DNA of 64,000 nucleotides. Origin: Deinococcus betulae. GTDB taxonomy: Bacteria > Deinococcota > Deinococci > Deinococcales > Deinococcaceae. The position numbers and the translations under genes were made by a program. The notes under the pieces are model-generated. The model saw only the letters and a program-made list of their open reading frames with translations. It was not told where the DNA came from and ran no database searches. This document shows positions 22,745 to 37,998 of the stretch, piece after piece (position 1 is the first letter of the stretch; each line of letters starts with the position of its first letter). The DNA lies in assembly GCF_020166395.1 (NCBI RefSeq), contig NZ_JAIQXU010000001.1, positions 372,001 to 436,000 of the forward strand, written 5' to 3'.

Positions 22745-22794
22745 AGCCAGGAAGTGGGGTGTGAGAAGTAGGGAGTAGAAAAAGCATAAGGATG

Positions 22795-22830
22795 GAGGGC
22801 GTGGCCTGGACGGCACGCCCTCTCTTTTCT
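22795..22830 (+). terminator. Rho-independent terminator after the AIM24 gene
   Basis: GAGGGCGTG and CACGCCCTC form a 9-bp stem with a 10-nt loop, followed by TCTTTTCT. It insulates the division cluster from upstream transcription. Confidence 0.82.
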
Positions 22831-22880
22831 CCACTCACCACTACCCACTTCCCACTCCCCAACCGCTACACTCGCCCCCA

Positions 22881-24014
22881 ATGAGCTTGGTTGTACTGGC
22901 AACGGGAGGCACCGGGGGACACATCTATCCGGCGGTGGCCACGGCGCGCGACCTGGCGGCGCGCGGGCACGAGACGCTGCTGCTGGGCCAGCGCGGCGGC
23001 ATGGAAGAGCGGGTGGCCGCCGAACAGGGGCTGGCCTTTGAAGGCGTGGACGCCGGCAAACTGGCGCGCAGCGGGCAGGGCCGTCCCGACCCCCGTGAAC
23101 TGCTGCGCGCCGGGCAGGGGGTCTTGCAGGCCAGGCGGGTGCTGGCCCGGCTGCGGCCCAGCGCGGTGGTGGGGTTTGGCGGTTTTGCCAGCCTGCCCGG
23201 CGTGCTGGCCGCTCAGAGTCTGGGGCTCCCCACCGTGCTGCATGAGCAGAACGCCCGGCTGGGCCTGACCCAGCGCCTCGCCGTGGGCCGCGCCCGCGCG
23301 GTGGGCACCGTGTACGAGCGCGTGCTGGGCCTGGACCCTGCCCGCGCCACCCTGGTCGGCATGCCAGTGCGCGAAGAGCGTCTGCCCCGCGCCGAGGCCC
23401 TTTCGCGCCTGGGGCTGCAAGACGGCCCCCTGACCCTGTTCATCATGGGCGGGTCGCAGGGGTCGCTGTTCTTAAACAACAGCGTGCCGGACACCCTGCA
23501 GAACATCCTGGGACAGGAGGGACTGCTGCCCGAAGACACGGGGGGCGGCCTGGTCAACCTGGACTTTACTGGCCAGAGAGGACGCGCCGTGCAGGTGCTG
23601 CATTCCACCGGGCCGCGCTGGCTCTCGGAGGTCGGGCCGCGTGTCCGGGGCCTGGACTGGTACAAGGCCGCTGGCTACGTGGACGCTGTGGCCGCGTGGT
23701 CGGTGGCCGACCTGGCCATTACCCGCGCGGGCACCAGCACGCTGGCCGAGGCCGCCTTTCATGGGGTACCGCTGGTCATGGTGCCGCTGCCCGAGTCCTC
23801 GGAAAACCACCAGTACCACAACGCCCTGGCGGTGCAGACGGCCGGAGCCGGGCGCGTGGTCGAGCAAAAGAGCGTGCCAGAAACCCTGGGACAGGCGGTG
23901 TTAGAGTGTGCCTCAGCGGGGACGCGCGCCTCCATGAGTGGAGCGGCCCGCCAGCGTGCCCAGCCGGGCGCAGCGGGGCAGTTTGCGTCCCTGATCGAAC
24001 GGCACCTGCGTTAA
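22881..24014 (+). CDS. murG: UDP-N-acetylglucosamine-lipid I transferase MurG
   Basis: It makes lipid II from lipid I at the inner membrane face. The N-terminal Gly loop is ATGGTGGHIYPAVATARDL, followed by VGFGGFASLPGVLAA and LHEQNARLGLTQR. The C-terminal GT-B half has MGGSQGSLFLNN, and the donor site is ITRAGTSTLAEAAFHGVPLV with PLPESSENHQYHNA. It is first in the cluster. TACACT (22867-22872) lies 8 nt before ATG, so the whole mur-fts transcript probably starts leaderless here. Confidence 0.96.
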   Translation: MSLVVLATGGTGGHIYPAVATARDLAARGHETLLLGQRGGMEERVAAEQGLAFEGVDAGKLARSGQGRPDPRELLRAGQGVLQARRVLARLRPSAVVGFGGFASLPGVLAAQSLGLPTVLHEQNARLGLTQRLAVGRARAVGTVYERVLGLDPARATLVGMPVREERLPRAEALSRLGLQDGPLTLFIMGGSQGSLFLNNSVPDTLQNILGQEGLLPEDTGGGLVNLDFTGQRGRAVQVLHSTGPRWLSEVGPRVRGLDWYKAAGYVDAVAAWSVADLAITRAGTSTLAEAAFHGVPLVMVPLPESSENHQYHNALAVQTAGAGRVVEQKSVPETLGQAVLECASAGTRASMSGAARQRAQPGAAGQFASLIERHLR

Positions 24015-24030
24015 GGGCCCCTCCCCTCCC

Positions 24031-25460
24031 ATGACTGACCACGCTCTTCCCACCCCCCCGCCCGGCCCTGCCGAGGCGTTTCAAGCGGCCTCCCCTTCCC
24101 TCCACTACCACCTGATGGGCATCGGCGGCATCGGCATGAGTGCCTTTGCCCGCCTGCTCGCGGCGCAGGGCCACCGGGTCAGCGGCTGCGACGAGGCCGT
24201 CACCGATCTGACAGCCCGGCTGGGCGCCGAGGGCGTGCCGGTCGCGGCCGGACACGCCGCCGCCCATATCACGGACGCCCCTTACGGTCCCGTGGACATC
24301 CTGGTGGCCTCGGAAGCCGTGCCCAAAACCCACCCGGAACTGCTGGCCGCGCGCGCCGCTGGCGTGGCAGTGCGCCCGCGCATGGCGCTGCTGGACGACC
24401 TGCTGCGCACCGGGCCCAGTGTGGGGGTGATCGGCACACACGGCAAGACCACCACGACCAGCATGATCGCCGTGGCCCTGACTGGGGCCGGCCTGGACCC
24501 CTCTGCGTTCGTGGGCGGCATCGTGCCGGAGTTCGGCAGCAACGCCCGGCTGGGGCGCGGCCCGTTCGTGGCCGAGGTGGACGAGTCCGATAAGGGCTTT
24601 GCCGCGCTGGGCGCAGGCACCGCCGTGTTTACCAACGCCGAGGACGACCATGTGGGCGGCTCCCAGGCGACCTACTGGGAAACTGTAGAAGAGCAGCACG
24701 CGGCCTTTGCGCGCTTTGTGGCGCAGTCGGGCCGCGTGCTGCTGTGCGCCGACTGGCCAGGTCTGGACGCCCTGTGCAGCGGTGCCCGCGAGCAGCTCAG
24801 TTACGGCCAGGCCGAGGGCGCCGACTACCGCGCCGAAGGGCTGCAACCCGACGCCGAGGGCACCAGTTTTGCGGTGGTCTACCGGGGGCAGACGCTGGTA
24901 AACGCGCGCGTGGCCCTGCCCGGCACCCACAACGTCCTGAACGCGCTGGCTGCGCTGGCGGTCGTGCATCTGCACGGCGGCGACCTGGCGCTGGCGGCCG
25001 CCGCGCTGGCTGACTTCCGGGGGCCGGGGCGGCGCTGGCAGCGCATCGGCGAACTGAACGGCGCCCTGGTGATTGATGACTACGCCCACAACGCCACCAA
25101 GGTCGCCGCCGCCGTGCAGGCCGCGCGGCAGACCGGGCGGCGGGTGCGGGTGGTCTTTCAGCCGCACCGTTACCTGCGCACCCAGCAGTCCTGGCCCCGC
25201 CTGGCCGACGCCCTGATGGACGCCGACGAGGTACTGCTGCTGGATATTGCCGCCGCCAGTGAGGCGCCCATTCCCGGTATTCACGCCACCCTGATTTCTG
25301 GGCGAATGGCCGACAACGGCCACGCGGGCGTGCGCTACCTGCCTGACCGCGCCGAGGTGCTGCGCGTGCTGCGCGAGACGGCCAGCCATGAAGACGTGAT
25401 CGTCACGATGGGCGCGGGGGATGTCTGGACCCTGGCGCGCGACCTCGTGGGCGGCGCGGT

Positions 25461-25464
<4 letters not shown>
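24031..25464 (+). CDS. murC: UDP-N-acetylmuramate-L-alanine ligase MurC
   Basis: It adds L-Ala to UDP-MurNAc with ATP in the cytoplasm. It has the Mur-ligase three-domain layout: N-terminal nucleotide-sugar domain (MGIGGIGMSAFARLLAAQGH), central ATPase with GTHGKTTTTSMIAVAL and EVDESDKGFAALG, and a C-terminal domain with HNVLNALAALAV and DDYAHNATKV. It starts 16 bp after murG, and its TGA overlaps the murB GTG. Confidence 0.96.
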
Positions 25465-28425
<2,961 letters not shown>

Positions 28426-28430
28426 AGCGG

Positions 28431-28461
28431 AGCGGGGGCCAGCCAGACTGCGGCCCCCGCT
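28431..28461 (+). terminator. Stem-loop between ftsA and ftsZ (possible partial terminator)
   Basis: AGCGGGGGCC and GGCCCCCGCT form a perfect 10-bp stem with an 11-nt loop. There is no T run, so it may only attenuate read-through into ftsZ. Confidence 0.5.
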
Positions 28462-28490
28462 GCCCTGACTTCCCCGCCAGACGGGTGCGC

Positions 28491-28496
28491 TACACT
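28491..28496 (+). promoter_or_regulatory. -10 element of an ftsZ promoter
   Basis: TACACT lies 8 nt before GTG 28505 and 60 bp before the Shine-Dalgarno-led ATG of ftsZ. It has the same form as the leaderless promoters elsewhere in the window. Confidence 0.5.
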
Positions 28497-28547
28497 GCGC
28501 GGCAGTGCCTCTGGGCTGTGCCCCCCGTGGGCCCGGCGCCAGACCGG

Positions 28548-29623
<1,076 letters not shown>

Positions 29624-29639
29624 AGACAGCGAGACGAAC

Positions 29640-29665
29640 AGGCACCTCTGCGGGGGTGCTTTTTT
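29640..29665 (+). terminator. Rho-independent terminator of ftsZ
   Basis: GCACC and GGTGC pair around TCTGCGGG and are followed by six T residues. Confidence 0.82.
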
Positions 29666-29702
29666 GTCAAAGAATTTGGGCACCCGTGGCACCATCCATC
29701 TC

Positions 29703-30209
29703 ATGGCGAAAGTTGACCTCACGCATCCCGAACAACGGGTCATTGGCGAGGTGCTGCAAGCGTTCGCCTGTGGTGACTTCGTCCCTGCCGACCTCATGCA
29801 TACCCTGCTGGGCTACGGCCTACAAGAACTTCAGGCACTCTCCGACTGCTGGGGAACAGTCCACTGGTCGGAGATGCCTCATGAATACATCTGGTTGGTG
29901 GGCGCGGTGTTCGGTGTCTTGTGCGTTTATCCCCACGGCAACTGGGGCCGCTGGTATCAACACGTGCATGTTTCACCGCAACGGGCCGAACGGATTTTCG
30001 ACAAATGGGCTTATACGGATTCCGTTTGTTTCATTGACAAATCGGGAAAACGCCGATTTGCCAACTCCACGTCCGGAACCCGTTTTTCTCCTTCTCGCTC
30101 CGCTCGGATTTCATCGTTTTTGCAAACGATTCAATCGGAGTCTGTATTACCTAGCGGATTCAGCCCTTGCTTAATGACACCGCTCAGCATCATCTCATCG
30201 GTTCTCTAA
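29703..30209 (+). CDS. Hypothetical protein whose 3' third is intergenic-repeat DNA
   Basis: ATG 29703 opens 168 codons. Residues 1 to about 103 look like a real small protein rich in aromatic residues (VHWSEMPHEYIWLVGAVFGV, HGNWGRWYQHVHVSPQRAER). From about 30013 the DNA is a copy of repeat family 1 and the translation becomes Ser-rich and without family character. The natural C-terminus has probably been replaced by repeat insertion. No ribosome site or -10 was recognised, so expression is uncertain. Confidence 0.45.
   Translation: MAKVDLTHPEQRVIGEVLQAFACGDFVPADLMHTLLGYGLQELQALSDCWGTVHWSEMPHEYIWLVGAVFGVLCVYPHGNWGRWYQHVHVSPQRAERIFDKWAYTDSVCFIDKSGKRRFANSTSGTRFSPSRSARISSFLQTIQSESVLPSGFSPCLMTPLSIISSVL
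30013..30153 (+). repeat. Intergenic repeat family 1, copy A
   Basis: About 140 bp from ATACGGATTCCGTTTGTTTC to CAATCGGAGTCTGTATTA, with a central CGCCGATTTGCCAACTCCAC and a terminal hairpin CTCGGATTTCATCGTTT/AAACGATTCAATCGGAG. Related copies lie near 32238, 39935, 41738, 42548 and 48030 (inverted). Confidence 0.7.
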
Positions 30210-30221
30210 GCAAAAACAAGC

Positions 30222-30251
30222 AGTGCGCCGGATAAAAACATCCGGCGCACT
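30222..30251 (-). terminator. Bidirectional Rho-independent terminator (cpdB and the opposing gene)
   Basis: AGTGCGCCGGAT/ATCCGGCGCACT is a perfect 12-bp stem with a 6-nt loop. On the minus strand it follows the cpdB stop and leads into TGCTTGTTTTTGC; on the plus strand GACTTTTGG follows. Confidence 0.88.
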
Positions 30252-30266
30252 GACTTTTGGCCTGTT

Positions 30267-32180
<1,914 letters not shown>

Positions 32181-32237
32181 GCCCCTTAGCATACTGAACC
32201 GGATGCAAGTTGAGGTGAAGCGCTTCCGCCACTCCTC

Positions 32238-32398
32238 ATACGGATTCCGCTGAATTGCAGCACAGCAAAGACAGGCACCGTCTGCGCTTCCATATCGCGG
32301 AATCCGCATCTTTTTCTGCTCGCTCTCCTACGGAGCTTTTCAAGTCTGCTCGGATTCCACCCGGCATTCTGCTCGGTTCAATCGGAGGCCGTATCAGG
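32238..32398 (+). repeat. Intergenic repeat family 1, copy B
   Basis: It runs from CTCATACGGATTCCGCTG through CGGAGCTTTTCAAGTCTG to GTTCAATCGGAGGCCGTATC. It is more diverged than copy A but keeps the ends. It fills most of the gap between cpdB and glcE. Confidence 0.6.
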
Positions 32399-32486
32399 CA
32401 GCCGGCCGCAGTTTGGAAGGATGCCGGCGACCCAGCGCCCTCTCCGGACAGGCCCTCACCTTCCGCTGAAGCTGACATCCATCCCG

Positions 32487-33134
32487 CTACAGCCGGGCGG
32501 CCAGGGCACGGAACAGCGCTGGCGGCTCAGGGGCTCCTCCCCCATTGACCCAGCCACACCGGCCGTCGCGCAGCGGCCCCCCCACGCCCATGCCCATTCC
32601 GTCAGGAAACAGGGCGGTGTAGTCGGGAGGGGAGGTAACGGGCTGGGCACCGGGCAGGGCCGTCACCGCCCCGACCTCACCCGCATGCCCAAAGTGCAGG
32701 CTGTGGGTGCCGTCCGGCGCCTGCCAGGTAAACCTCGCCCCGGTGGGCGCCAGCGGGCCAGAGTGAACGACATGCGCGGCAGCCCGCCCAGGGCGCAGCC
32801 GCAGAGTAACTTCCAGGGCTTCGCCCAGCAGGCCGAAACTGCCCACAAAGGGGCGGGTGAGGTCGTAGCCCTGCACATTTTTGACGGTGCGGCCCCCGGC
32901 GCGCACGACCCGGCCACTGGGCGTCCGGAAGGTCACGCCCAGCACGTCGGCCGCAAAAAAGAAGATCTGGCCAAAGCCGCCGCGCGTGACCAGCCCGCCC
33001 ACACCACCCGGCAGTTCGACCGGTGGAAACGGGGGAAACAGGCCAGCCGGCAGCGCCGCGTATACCTCCAGCAGCGGTGTGTCCCCGCTGACCGTCACGG
33101 TCTGGTCGCCCGGCGACAGGTCAAGAATGGGCAC
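32487..33134 (-). CDS. glcE: Glycolate oxidase FAD-binding subunit GlcE, apparently frameshifted near its start
   Basis: The 215-aa frame matches the FAD-binding part of Glc[35 protein letters not shown] and [20 protein letters not shown]. It begins about 50 residues late for the family. Upstream, GTG 33207 overlaps the glcD stop (GTGA) and opens a frame that reads ...SGHPAPEAP and then fails one base before this frame's [10 protein letters not shown]. Removing the T at 33135 joins them into about 239 aa. Either the gene carries a one-base insertion, or the assembly does. Confidence 0.75.
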   Translation of the reverse strand: MPILDLSPGDQTVTVSGDTPLLEVYAALPAGLFPPFPPVELPGGVGGLVTRGGFGQIFFFAADVLGVTFRTPSGRVVRAGGRTVKNVQGYDLTRPFVGSFGLLGEALEVTLRLRPGRAAAHVVHSGPLAPTGARFTWQAPDGTHSLHFGHAGEVGAVTALPGAQPVTSPPDYTALFPDGMGMGVGGPLRDGRCGWVNGGGAPEPPALFRALAARL

Positions 33135-33203
33135 AGGGCGCCTCCGGTGCCGGGTGGCCGGAGAAGCGGAACCATAACTTCGCGCCTGTCACCCTGCGGG
33201 CCC

Positions 33204-34586
33204 TCACGGCAGCACCTTGCCGGGATTCAGGAGGTCGGCCGGGTCCAGGGTGCGTTTCACGTCGCGCAGCACATCCAGCGTCACGGGGTCCAGGGCGTCG
33301 GTCATGAAGTCGCGTTTCATGGAGCCGATGCCGTGTTCACCGCTCAGCACGCCCCCGTGCCGCAGCGCCACCAGGGCAATCTGGTGGGCCAGATGGTGCA
33401 CGGCCGCCGCGTCGTCCTGGCGGGGGTCAAACAGGATGTTGGGGTGCAGGTTGCCGTCGCCAATGTGCCCAAACTGCACCACTGGAAAGGGGCTGGCGTC
33501 GCCCAGCGCGCGGATTTCACGGACCACTTCCGGCAGGGCCGAACGGGGCACGGCGATGTCCTCGTTCATGCGCTGCGGGCGAATGCGGCCCAGCGCCGGG
33601 GACACGCTGCGGCGGGCCTGCCACAGAGCAGCGGCCTCCGCATCGGTTCCGGCCCGGCGCACGGTGCCGCCCGCCGCCACACAGGCCTGCTCGACCAGCG
33701 CCCTTTCCTCCTCCACCGTTTCCAGGTCGTCGCCGTCGGTGTCGACCAAAAGCACGGCCTCGGCCCCGCGCGGCAGCCCCAGGACCAGATAGTCTTCCAC
33801 GGCGTTGGTGCAGGCCCGGTCCATAAATTCCAGTTTGCTGGGCACCGCGCCCGCCGCAATGGCCTGGCTGACGGCCTCGGCGCAGGCACCGACCTCAGGG
33901 AAATGCGCCATCAGGGTGCGGGTGAAGCGGGGCGGCGGCAACAGGCGCAGCGCCGCCTCGGTTATCAGGCCCAGCGTCCCCTCGGAACCGATCAGGAGGC
34001 CTGCCAAGTCATAAGCGTCACGGGTCAGCGTGTGCACCTCGCCGTGCGCGTCCACCACCTCCAGCCCTTTGACATAGTCGCCACTTACGCCGTACTTGAA
34101 GCACATGGGGCCGCCCGCGTTCTCGGCGAGGTTGCCGCCGATGGTGCTGGTCCGGAAAGACGCAGGGTCGGGCGGGTAGATCAGGCCGTGGGGCCGCGCG
34201 GCGTCACTGACCGCCAGGGTCACCACGCCGGCCTGCGCGTGGGCTTCGCGGCGCACCGGGTCAATGCGCAGGCCAGTCATGCGGGTGAATGAGATCACCA
34301 GCGACTCGCGCAGCGGCGCCGCCCCGCCTGACAGGCCACTGGCCGCGCCGCGCCCCACGATGGGCACCCCCGCCGCACGCGCGGCTTTGACGGCCACCAC
34401 CACATCCGCCGTGTTTTCGGGCAGAACGACGGCCAGCGGCGTCTCACCAAACTGAATCGCGTCGTAGCGGTAGTTGCGCCGCTCGGCCAGAGAGGTCAGG
34501 ACTTGACGGGGAGCGAGGCGGCGCAGGAGGTCTGTGCTGAGAGGTGAGTGGGCAGTGGTGTTTGCTCGTTTGCCACTGTCTCTCAC
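33204..34586 (-). CDS. glcD: Glycolate oxidase subunit GlcD (FAD-linked)
   Basis: The 460-aa catalytic flavoprotein oxidises glycolate (or D-lactate) to glyoxylate. The PCMH-type FAD domain has [40 protein letters not shown] and [20 protein letters not shown]. The C-terminal FAD-oxidase domain has [20 protein letters not shown] and [17 protein letters not shown]. The start is GTG in a GTGA overlap with glcF. GlcD acts with GlcE and GlcF at the membrane, passing electrons to quinones. Confidence 0.93.
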   Translation of the reverse strand: MRDSGKRANTTAHSPLSTDLLRRLAPRQVLTSLAERRNYRYDAIQFGETPLAVVLPENTADVVVAVKAARAAGVPIVGRGAASGLSGGAAPLRESLVISFTRMTGLRIDPVRREAHAQAGVVTLAVSDAARPHGLIYPPDPASFRTSTIGGNLAENAGGPMCFKYGVSGDYVKGLEVVDAHGEVHTLTRDAYDLAGLLIGSEGTLGLITEAALRLLPPPRFTRTLMAHFPEVGACAEAVSQAIAAGAVPSKLEFMDRACTNAVEDYLVLGLPRGAEAVLLVDTDGDDLETVEEERALVEQACVAAGGTVRRAGTDAEAAALWQARRSVSPALGRIRPQRMNEDIAVPRSALPEVVREIRALGDASPFPVVQFGHIGDGNLHPNILFDPRQDDAAAVHHLAHQIALVALRHGGVLSGEHGIGSMKRDFMTDALDPVTLDVLRDVKRTLDPADLLNPGKVLP

Positions 34587-35860
34587 AGCTCCCCCCGGTA
34601 GGCCAGGTCGAGCACTTCGACCGTATGCATCACCGGCACGCGGCTGCGTGCGCGGCGAACATGGCTCTGAATCTGGGTGTGGCAGCCGATGTTGCCCGAC
34701 GCAATCAGGTCCGGCTGAACAGAGAGAATATGGCTCGCCTTGCGGGCGCCCAGTTGGCTGGCCAGCTCCGGCTGTTCCAAGTTGTAGGTTCCGGCGCTGC
34801 CGCAGCAGAGGTCGCCTTCGGGGACTTCCAGCACACTGACACCCGGAATGAACCGCAATAGGGCGCGCGGCGCGGCCCGCACCCCCTGGGCGTGAGCCAG
34901 GTGGCAGGCGTCGTGGTAAGCCACCTGCAGGGGCCGCGAGGCCGGCAGCGGCGGGGCCAGGTCGCCCGCTTGCAGCAGTTGAAACAGATATTCACTCACA
35001 TCCATCACCTTGGCGGCAAAGGCGCGCGCCTGGGGCTCATCGGGCTCGCCGTGCAGGACCGCCGGGTATTCTTTGAGGCCCGCCCCGCACCCAGCAGCGT
35101 TGGACAGAATGGCGTCGTATTCGCCGGGGTCAAAGGCCGAGAGGTTGGCCCGGACCAGGCTCAGGGCCTCCGCACGCGCGCCCGTGTGCAGCGCCGCTGC
35201 GCCGCAGCACCCCTGGCCGTCTGGCACGACGACCTCAATGCCGTTCTGGGCCAGCACGCGCAGGGTCGCCGCATTAAAGTTGGGGGCCAGCGCCTGCTGC
35301 GCGCAGCCCACGAGAAAGGCCACCCGGCCGCGCTGCTGGCCCCTGGCCCGCGTGACCTTTGGACTGGAGTGCAGGGCAGGCACCCTTTCAGGCAGCAGGT
35401 CCAGGGGCGCGCGCAGGGCCGCTGGCAATGCAGGCGCCAGTGGCTTGGCAAACTGCCCCACCCGCGCGGCCAGACTGAACAGTCTAGGCGCAGGGAGCGC
35501 CCTGAGAATCGCCCAGCGTTTGCCCCGGTCAAGGGCGCTCCGCTGCCGCTGTGGCTCACTCCAGCCGCGAAAGGCCGTGATGAGTTCGCCGTAGGGCACG
35601 CCACTGGGGCAGGCGGTCACGCAGCCCTGGCACCCCAGGCAACGGTCCAGGTGCGGCGCGGCGTCGGCCAGCGGCAGCGTGCCTTCCAGCACTTCTTTCA
35701 TCAGGACGATGCGGCCCCGCGGGCTGTCCATCTCGTCGCCCAGCAGGGTGTAAGTGGGACAGGCCGGCAGGCAAAACCCGCAGTGAACACAGGCGTCTAC
35801 CGCGTGCGCCATGACCTCGCCCTGCCCGCCCAGAGCGGCCACGGGAATCTCGTTGTTCAA
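34583..35860 (-). CDS. glcF: Glycolate oxidase iron-sulfur subunit GlcF
   Basis: A 425-aa electron-transfer subunit. Two 4Fe-4S motifs are present, [12 protein letters not shown] and [12 protein letters not shown], followed by two CCG domains ([13 protein letters not shown] and [10 protein letters not shown] with [15 protein letters not shown]). The gene is first in glcF-glcD-glcE, an order different from the usual glcDEF. The start is TTG 35860, whose TTGA overlaps the stop of a five-residue mini-ORF at 35857-35874, so initiation is probably by coupling. Confidence 0.92.
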   Translation of the reverse strand: MNNEIPVAALGGQGEVMAHAVDACVHCGFCLPACPTYTLLGDEMDSPRGRIVLMKEVLEGTLPLADAAPHLDRCLGCQGCVTACPSGVPYGELITAFRGWSEPQRQRSALDRGKRWAILRALPAPRLFSLAARVGQFAKPLAPALPAALRAPLDLLPERVPALHSSPKVTRARGQQRGRVAFLVGCAQQALAPNFNAATLRVLAQNGIEVVVPDGQGCCGAAALHTGARAEALSLVRANLSAFDPGEYDAILSNAAGCGAGLKEYPAVLHGEPDEPQARAFAAKVMDVSEYLFQLLQAGDLAPPLPASRPLQVAYHDACHLAHAQGVRAAPRALLRFIPGVSVLEVPEGDLCCGSAGTYNLEQPELASQLGARKASHILSVQPDLIASGNIGCHTQIQSHVRRARSRVPVMHTVEVLDLAYRGEL

Positions 35861-35874
35861 GCGGCGGCCCTCAT
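35857..35874 (-). CDS. Leaderless mini-ORF coupled to glcF (MRAAA)
   Basis: On the minus strand TATCCT (35882-35887) lies 7 nt before ATG 35874. The ORF reads MRAAA and ends at TGA, which overlaps the TTG start of glcF. It is supported by position only; the same arrangement occurs at trpC and at the 2-phosphoglycerate kinase gene. Confidence 0.45.
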   Translation of the reverse strand: MRAAA

Positions 35875-35917
35875 GCGCCCCAGGATAGGGGGCGGGGCAC
35901 GGCGATGGAGAAGACGG

Positions 35918-36489
35918 CTAGGTGTGCCGGAGGGCTGAAGCGGGCCTGCTCTCACCGCCCAGCCAGCTCAGCACGGCCTGCGCAGTCTGCGCCAGGATGT
36001 GGTGGGTGGCATTCAGCGTTTGCCCCGGCCAGAGGCCTTGAGCACCCGTCTGCCACTGCTCCCAGTGTATTCCGTCCCAACCACTTTCCATCAGAACGTC
36101 GGGCGCCAGTCGGCAAACGTCTGATGCACCCGCAGCTAGGCCGCCCAGTTCAAGGTCTCCTGCGTGGCTTGGCCGTCGCCCCGCGCCCGCAGGCGGCGCA
36201 CCCGCTCAGTGTCGGCCACATCCAAGAGCAGATGACGAATCTCCGAACAGGCGGCACTGGGCGCCGCCAGAATCTCGCTCAGTGGGCACGGCCCCAGGAG
36301 GCCGAAGGGCCGGCCACTCTGCACCGCTGTCTGAAGCCAGCTCTCCGTCAGTGCCTGGCGCCCCCGTTTGCCGCCCGCCACTCAGAGTTCATTGAAGTCG
36401 TGCCACAGCACCTCGGGAACCAATGACTTCCGAAGAGGCAGCAGGGTGGTTTTTCCCGACCCAGAGGCGCCCGCAATGACAATCAGCAT
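35918..36489 (-). pseudogene. Decayed P-loop ATP-binding protein gene
   Basis: From ATG 36489 the frame reads MLIVIAGASGSGKTTLLPLR, a clear Walker A, then meets TGA at 36384. The same frame continues with GRQALTESWLQTAVQSGRPF, RHLLLDVADTERVRRLRARG and QETLNWAA, stops again at 36138, goes on with LRVHQTFADWRP, and needs a frameshift to read DVLMESGWDGIHWEQW to about 35918. Intact, it would be a nucleoside-kinase-like AAA protein of about 190 aa. Two stops plus one shift indicate a true pseudogene. This explains the 840-base gap between glcF and the LLM gene. Confidence 0.75.
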
Positions 36490-36703
36490 GGTCAAAGCCC
36501 AAAGGGGCTGCCTGCTCATACCATCCGCGTTCTGGCGCAGGCAAAGCGCCGCCGAACTGAACGCCTGGCCTCACCCTGGCCACGTTGCCCGGCTTGTTCA
36601 GGGTCTAGCGCCGCCTCGCCCATTGTCTGCCTTCAGCCGCAGTCCCATCTGACCGTAACCAGACGCGCCATTTCCTGCGGCCCTGCGGCGCACACTCGGC
36701 CCC

Positions 36704-37735
36704 ATGACCTCTTCTCCCCTGCCTCTGTCTGTGCTTGATCTGGTGCCGGTGCCTTCAGGAACCTCGGCGGCGCAGGCGCTTGAGGACGCCCTGGCATTGG
36801 CCCAGGAAGCCGAGCGGCTGGGCTACCTGCGCTACTGGGTGGCCGAACACCACAACATGGCGGCGCTGGCATCCAGCGTGCCGCTAGCCGTGCTGGCCGC
36901 TGCCTCGCAACGCACGACAACCATTCGCCTGGGCTCGGGCGGCGTGATGCTGCCCAATCATGCGCCCCTGGCAGTGGCAGAAGGCTACCGGCTGCTCTCG
37001 GCCCTGGCCCCCGGCCGGGTGGACCTGGGCCTGGGCCGCGCCCCAGGCACCGATGGCCGCACCGCGCGCGCCCTGCGCGGCGCCAATGCCGAGGAACCCT
37101 TTGAGCGGCAACTGGCCGAACTGCTGGCGTTCGGGACAGGCACCTATCCAGCTGGGCACCCGTTTGCAGGCACGGTGGCGGCCCCGGCGGGCGAGGGGCT
37201 GTTTCCGCCGCTGTGGCTGCTGAGCAGCAGCGGGTACGGCGCGCGGGTGGCGGCCCAGACCGGGCAGGGGCTGGCGTTTGCCTGGCACATCAACCCCGAC
37301 ACGGCGCAGGCCCGCGCGGCGGCCGACCTGTACCGCGCGTCGTTTGTCCCTTCGGCGGCCTTTGCCGCGCCGCGCGTGCTGGTGGCGGCCGGCGTGGTCT
37401 GCGCGCCCACCACCGCCGAAGCTGAGGAACTGAGCTTGCCCCTGGGCCTGATGTTCCTGCGCCTGACGCGCGGCGAAATCGCCCCGTTTCCTACGGTGGA
37501 GGAAGCCCAGGCTTATCCCTACACGCCGCAGGAGTGGGCGGTGGCTGATGGCCTGCGCCGCCGCACCATCATCGGCGACCCGGCGGCAGTGGCCACGCGC
37601 CTGCTGGCCCTGGCCGAGGGCACCGCTGCCGACGAACTGATGCTGACCATGAATATTCCAGACCCAGCCCTGCGCCGCCGCGCCCTGGGACTGGTCATGG
37701 AGGCCGTGCAGCCCGCCCAGCAGCAGCCTGCCTGA
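36704..37735 (+). CDS. LLM-class flavin-dependent oxidoreductase (luciferase-like)
   Basis: The 343-aa protein has the bacterial-luciferase TIM-barrel signatures of the alkanal monooxygenase-like subgroup: [56 protein letters not shown] and [20 protein letters not shown]. Members use FMN or F420-type flavin to oxidise varied substrates; the substrate here is not predictable. It stands alone between a pseudogene and a convergent transporter gene. Confidence 0.9.
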   Translation: MTSSPLPLSVLDLVPVPSGTSAAQALEDALALAQEAERLGYLRYWVAEHHNMAALASSVPLAVLAAASQRTTTIRLGSGGVMLPNHAPLAVAEGYRLLSALAPGRVDLGLGRAPGTDGRTARALRGANAEEPFERQLAELLAFGTGTYPAGHPFAGTVAAPAGEGLFPPLWLLSSSGYGARVAAQTGQGLAFAWHINPDTAQARAAADLYRASFVPSAAFAAPRVLVAAGVVCAPTTAEAEELSLPLGLMFLRLTRGEIAPFPTVEEAQAYPYTPQEWAVADGLRRRTIIGDPAAVATRLLALAEGTAADELMLTMNIPDPALRRRALGLVMEAVQPAQQQPA

Positions 37736-37998
37736 AGAGTAGACCAGGAGGCGAGCAGCGGGGCACAGCAGCGCAAGGTTCCGTCGCAGTGTCCATGAAC
37801 TCGTCCCAGTCCCTAGCCTCTTCCTCAAACAGCGGAGGATGACTGAAGCACACCAGCCCCTTCATTGGCACGCTGACAGCAGCGCGGAAGAGCGAAGCCA
37901 GAAGACACTACAGCGGAATGATGGACGTTTCGCCAATCCCCTGGAACAGCCCCGAGAGAATGACGAAACGCCGGGAATCCGTCTCTGAGTCCCTCGCC

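Noticed and set aside
23776..25389. Long minus-strand frame opposite murG and murC
   Set aside because: High-GC shadow of unmistakable Mur enzymes; the translation is Gly/Gln/His-rich with no domain.
32421..34292. 623-codon plus-strand frame opposite glcE and glcD
   Set aside because: It begins in a repeat element and runs antisense to conserved flavoprotein genes.
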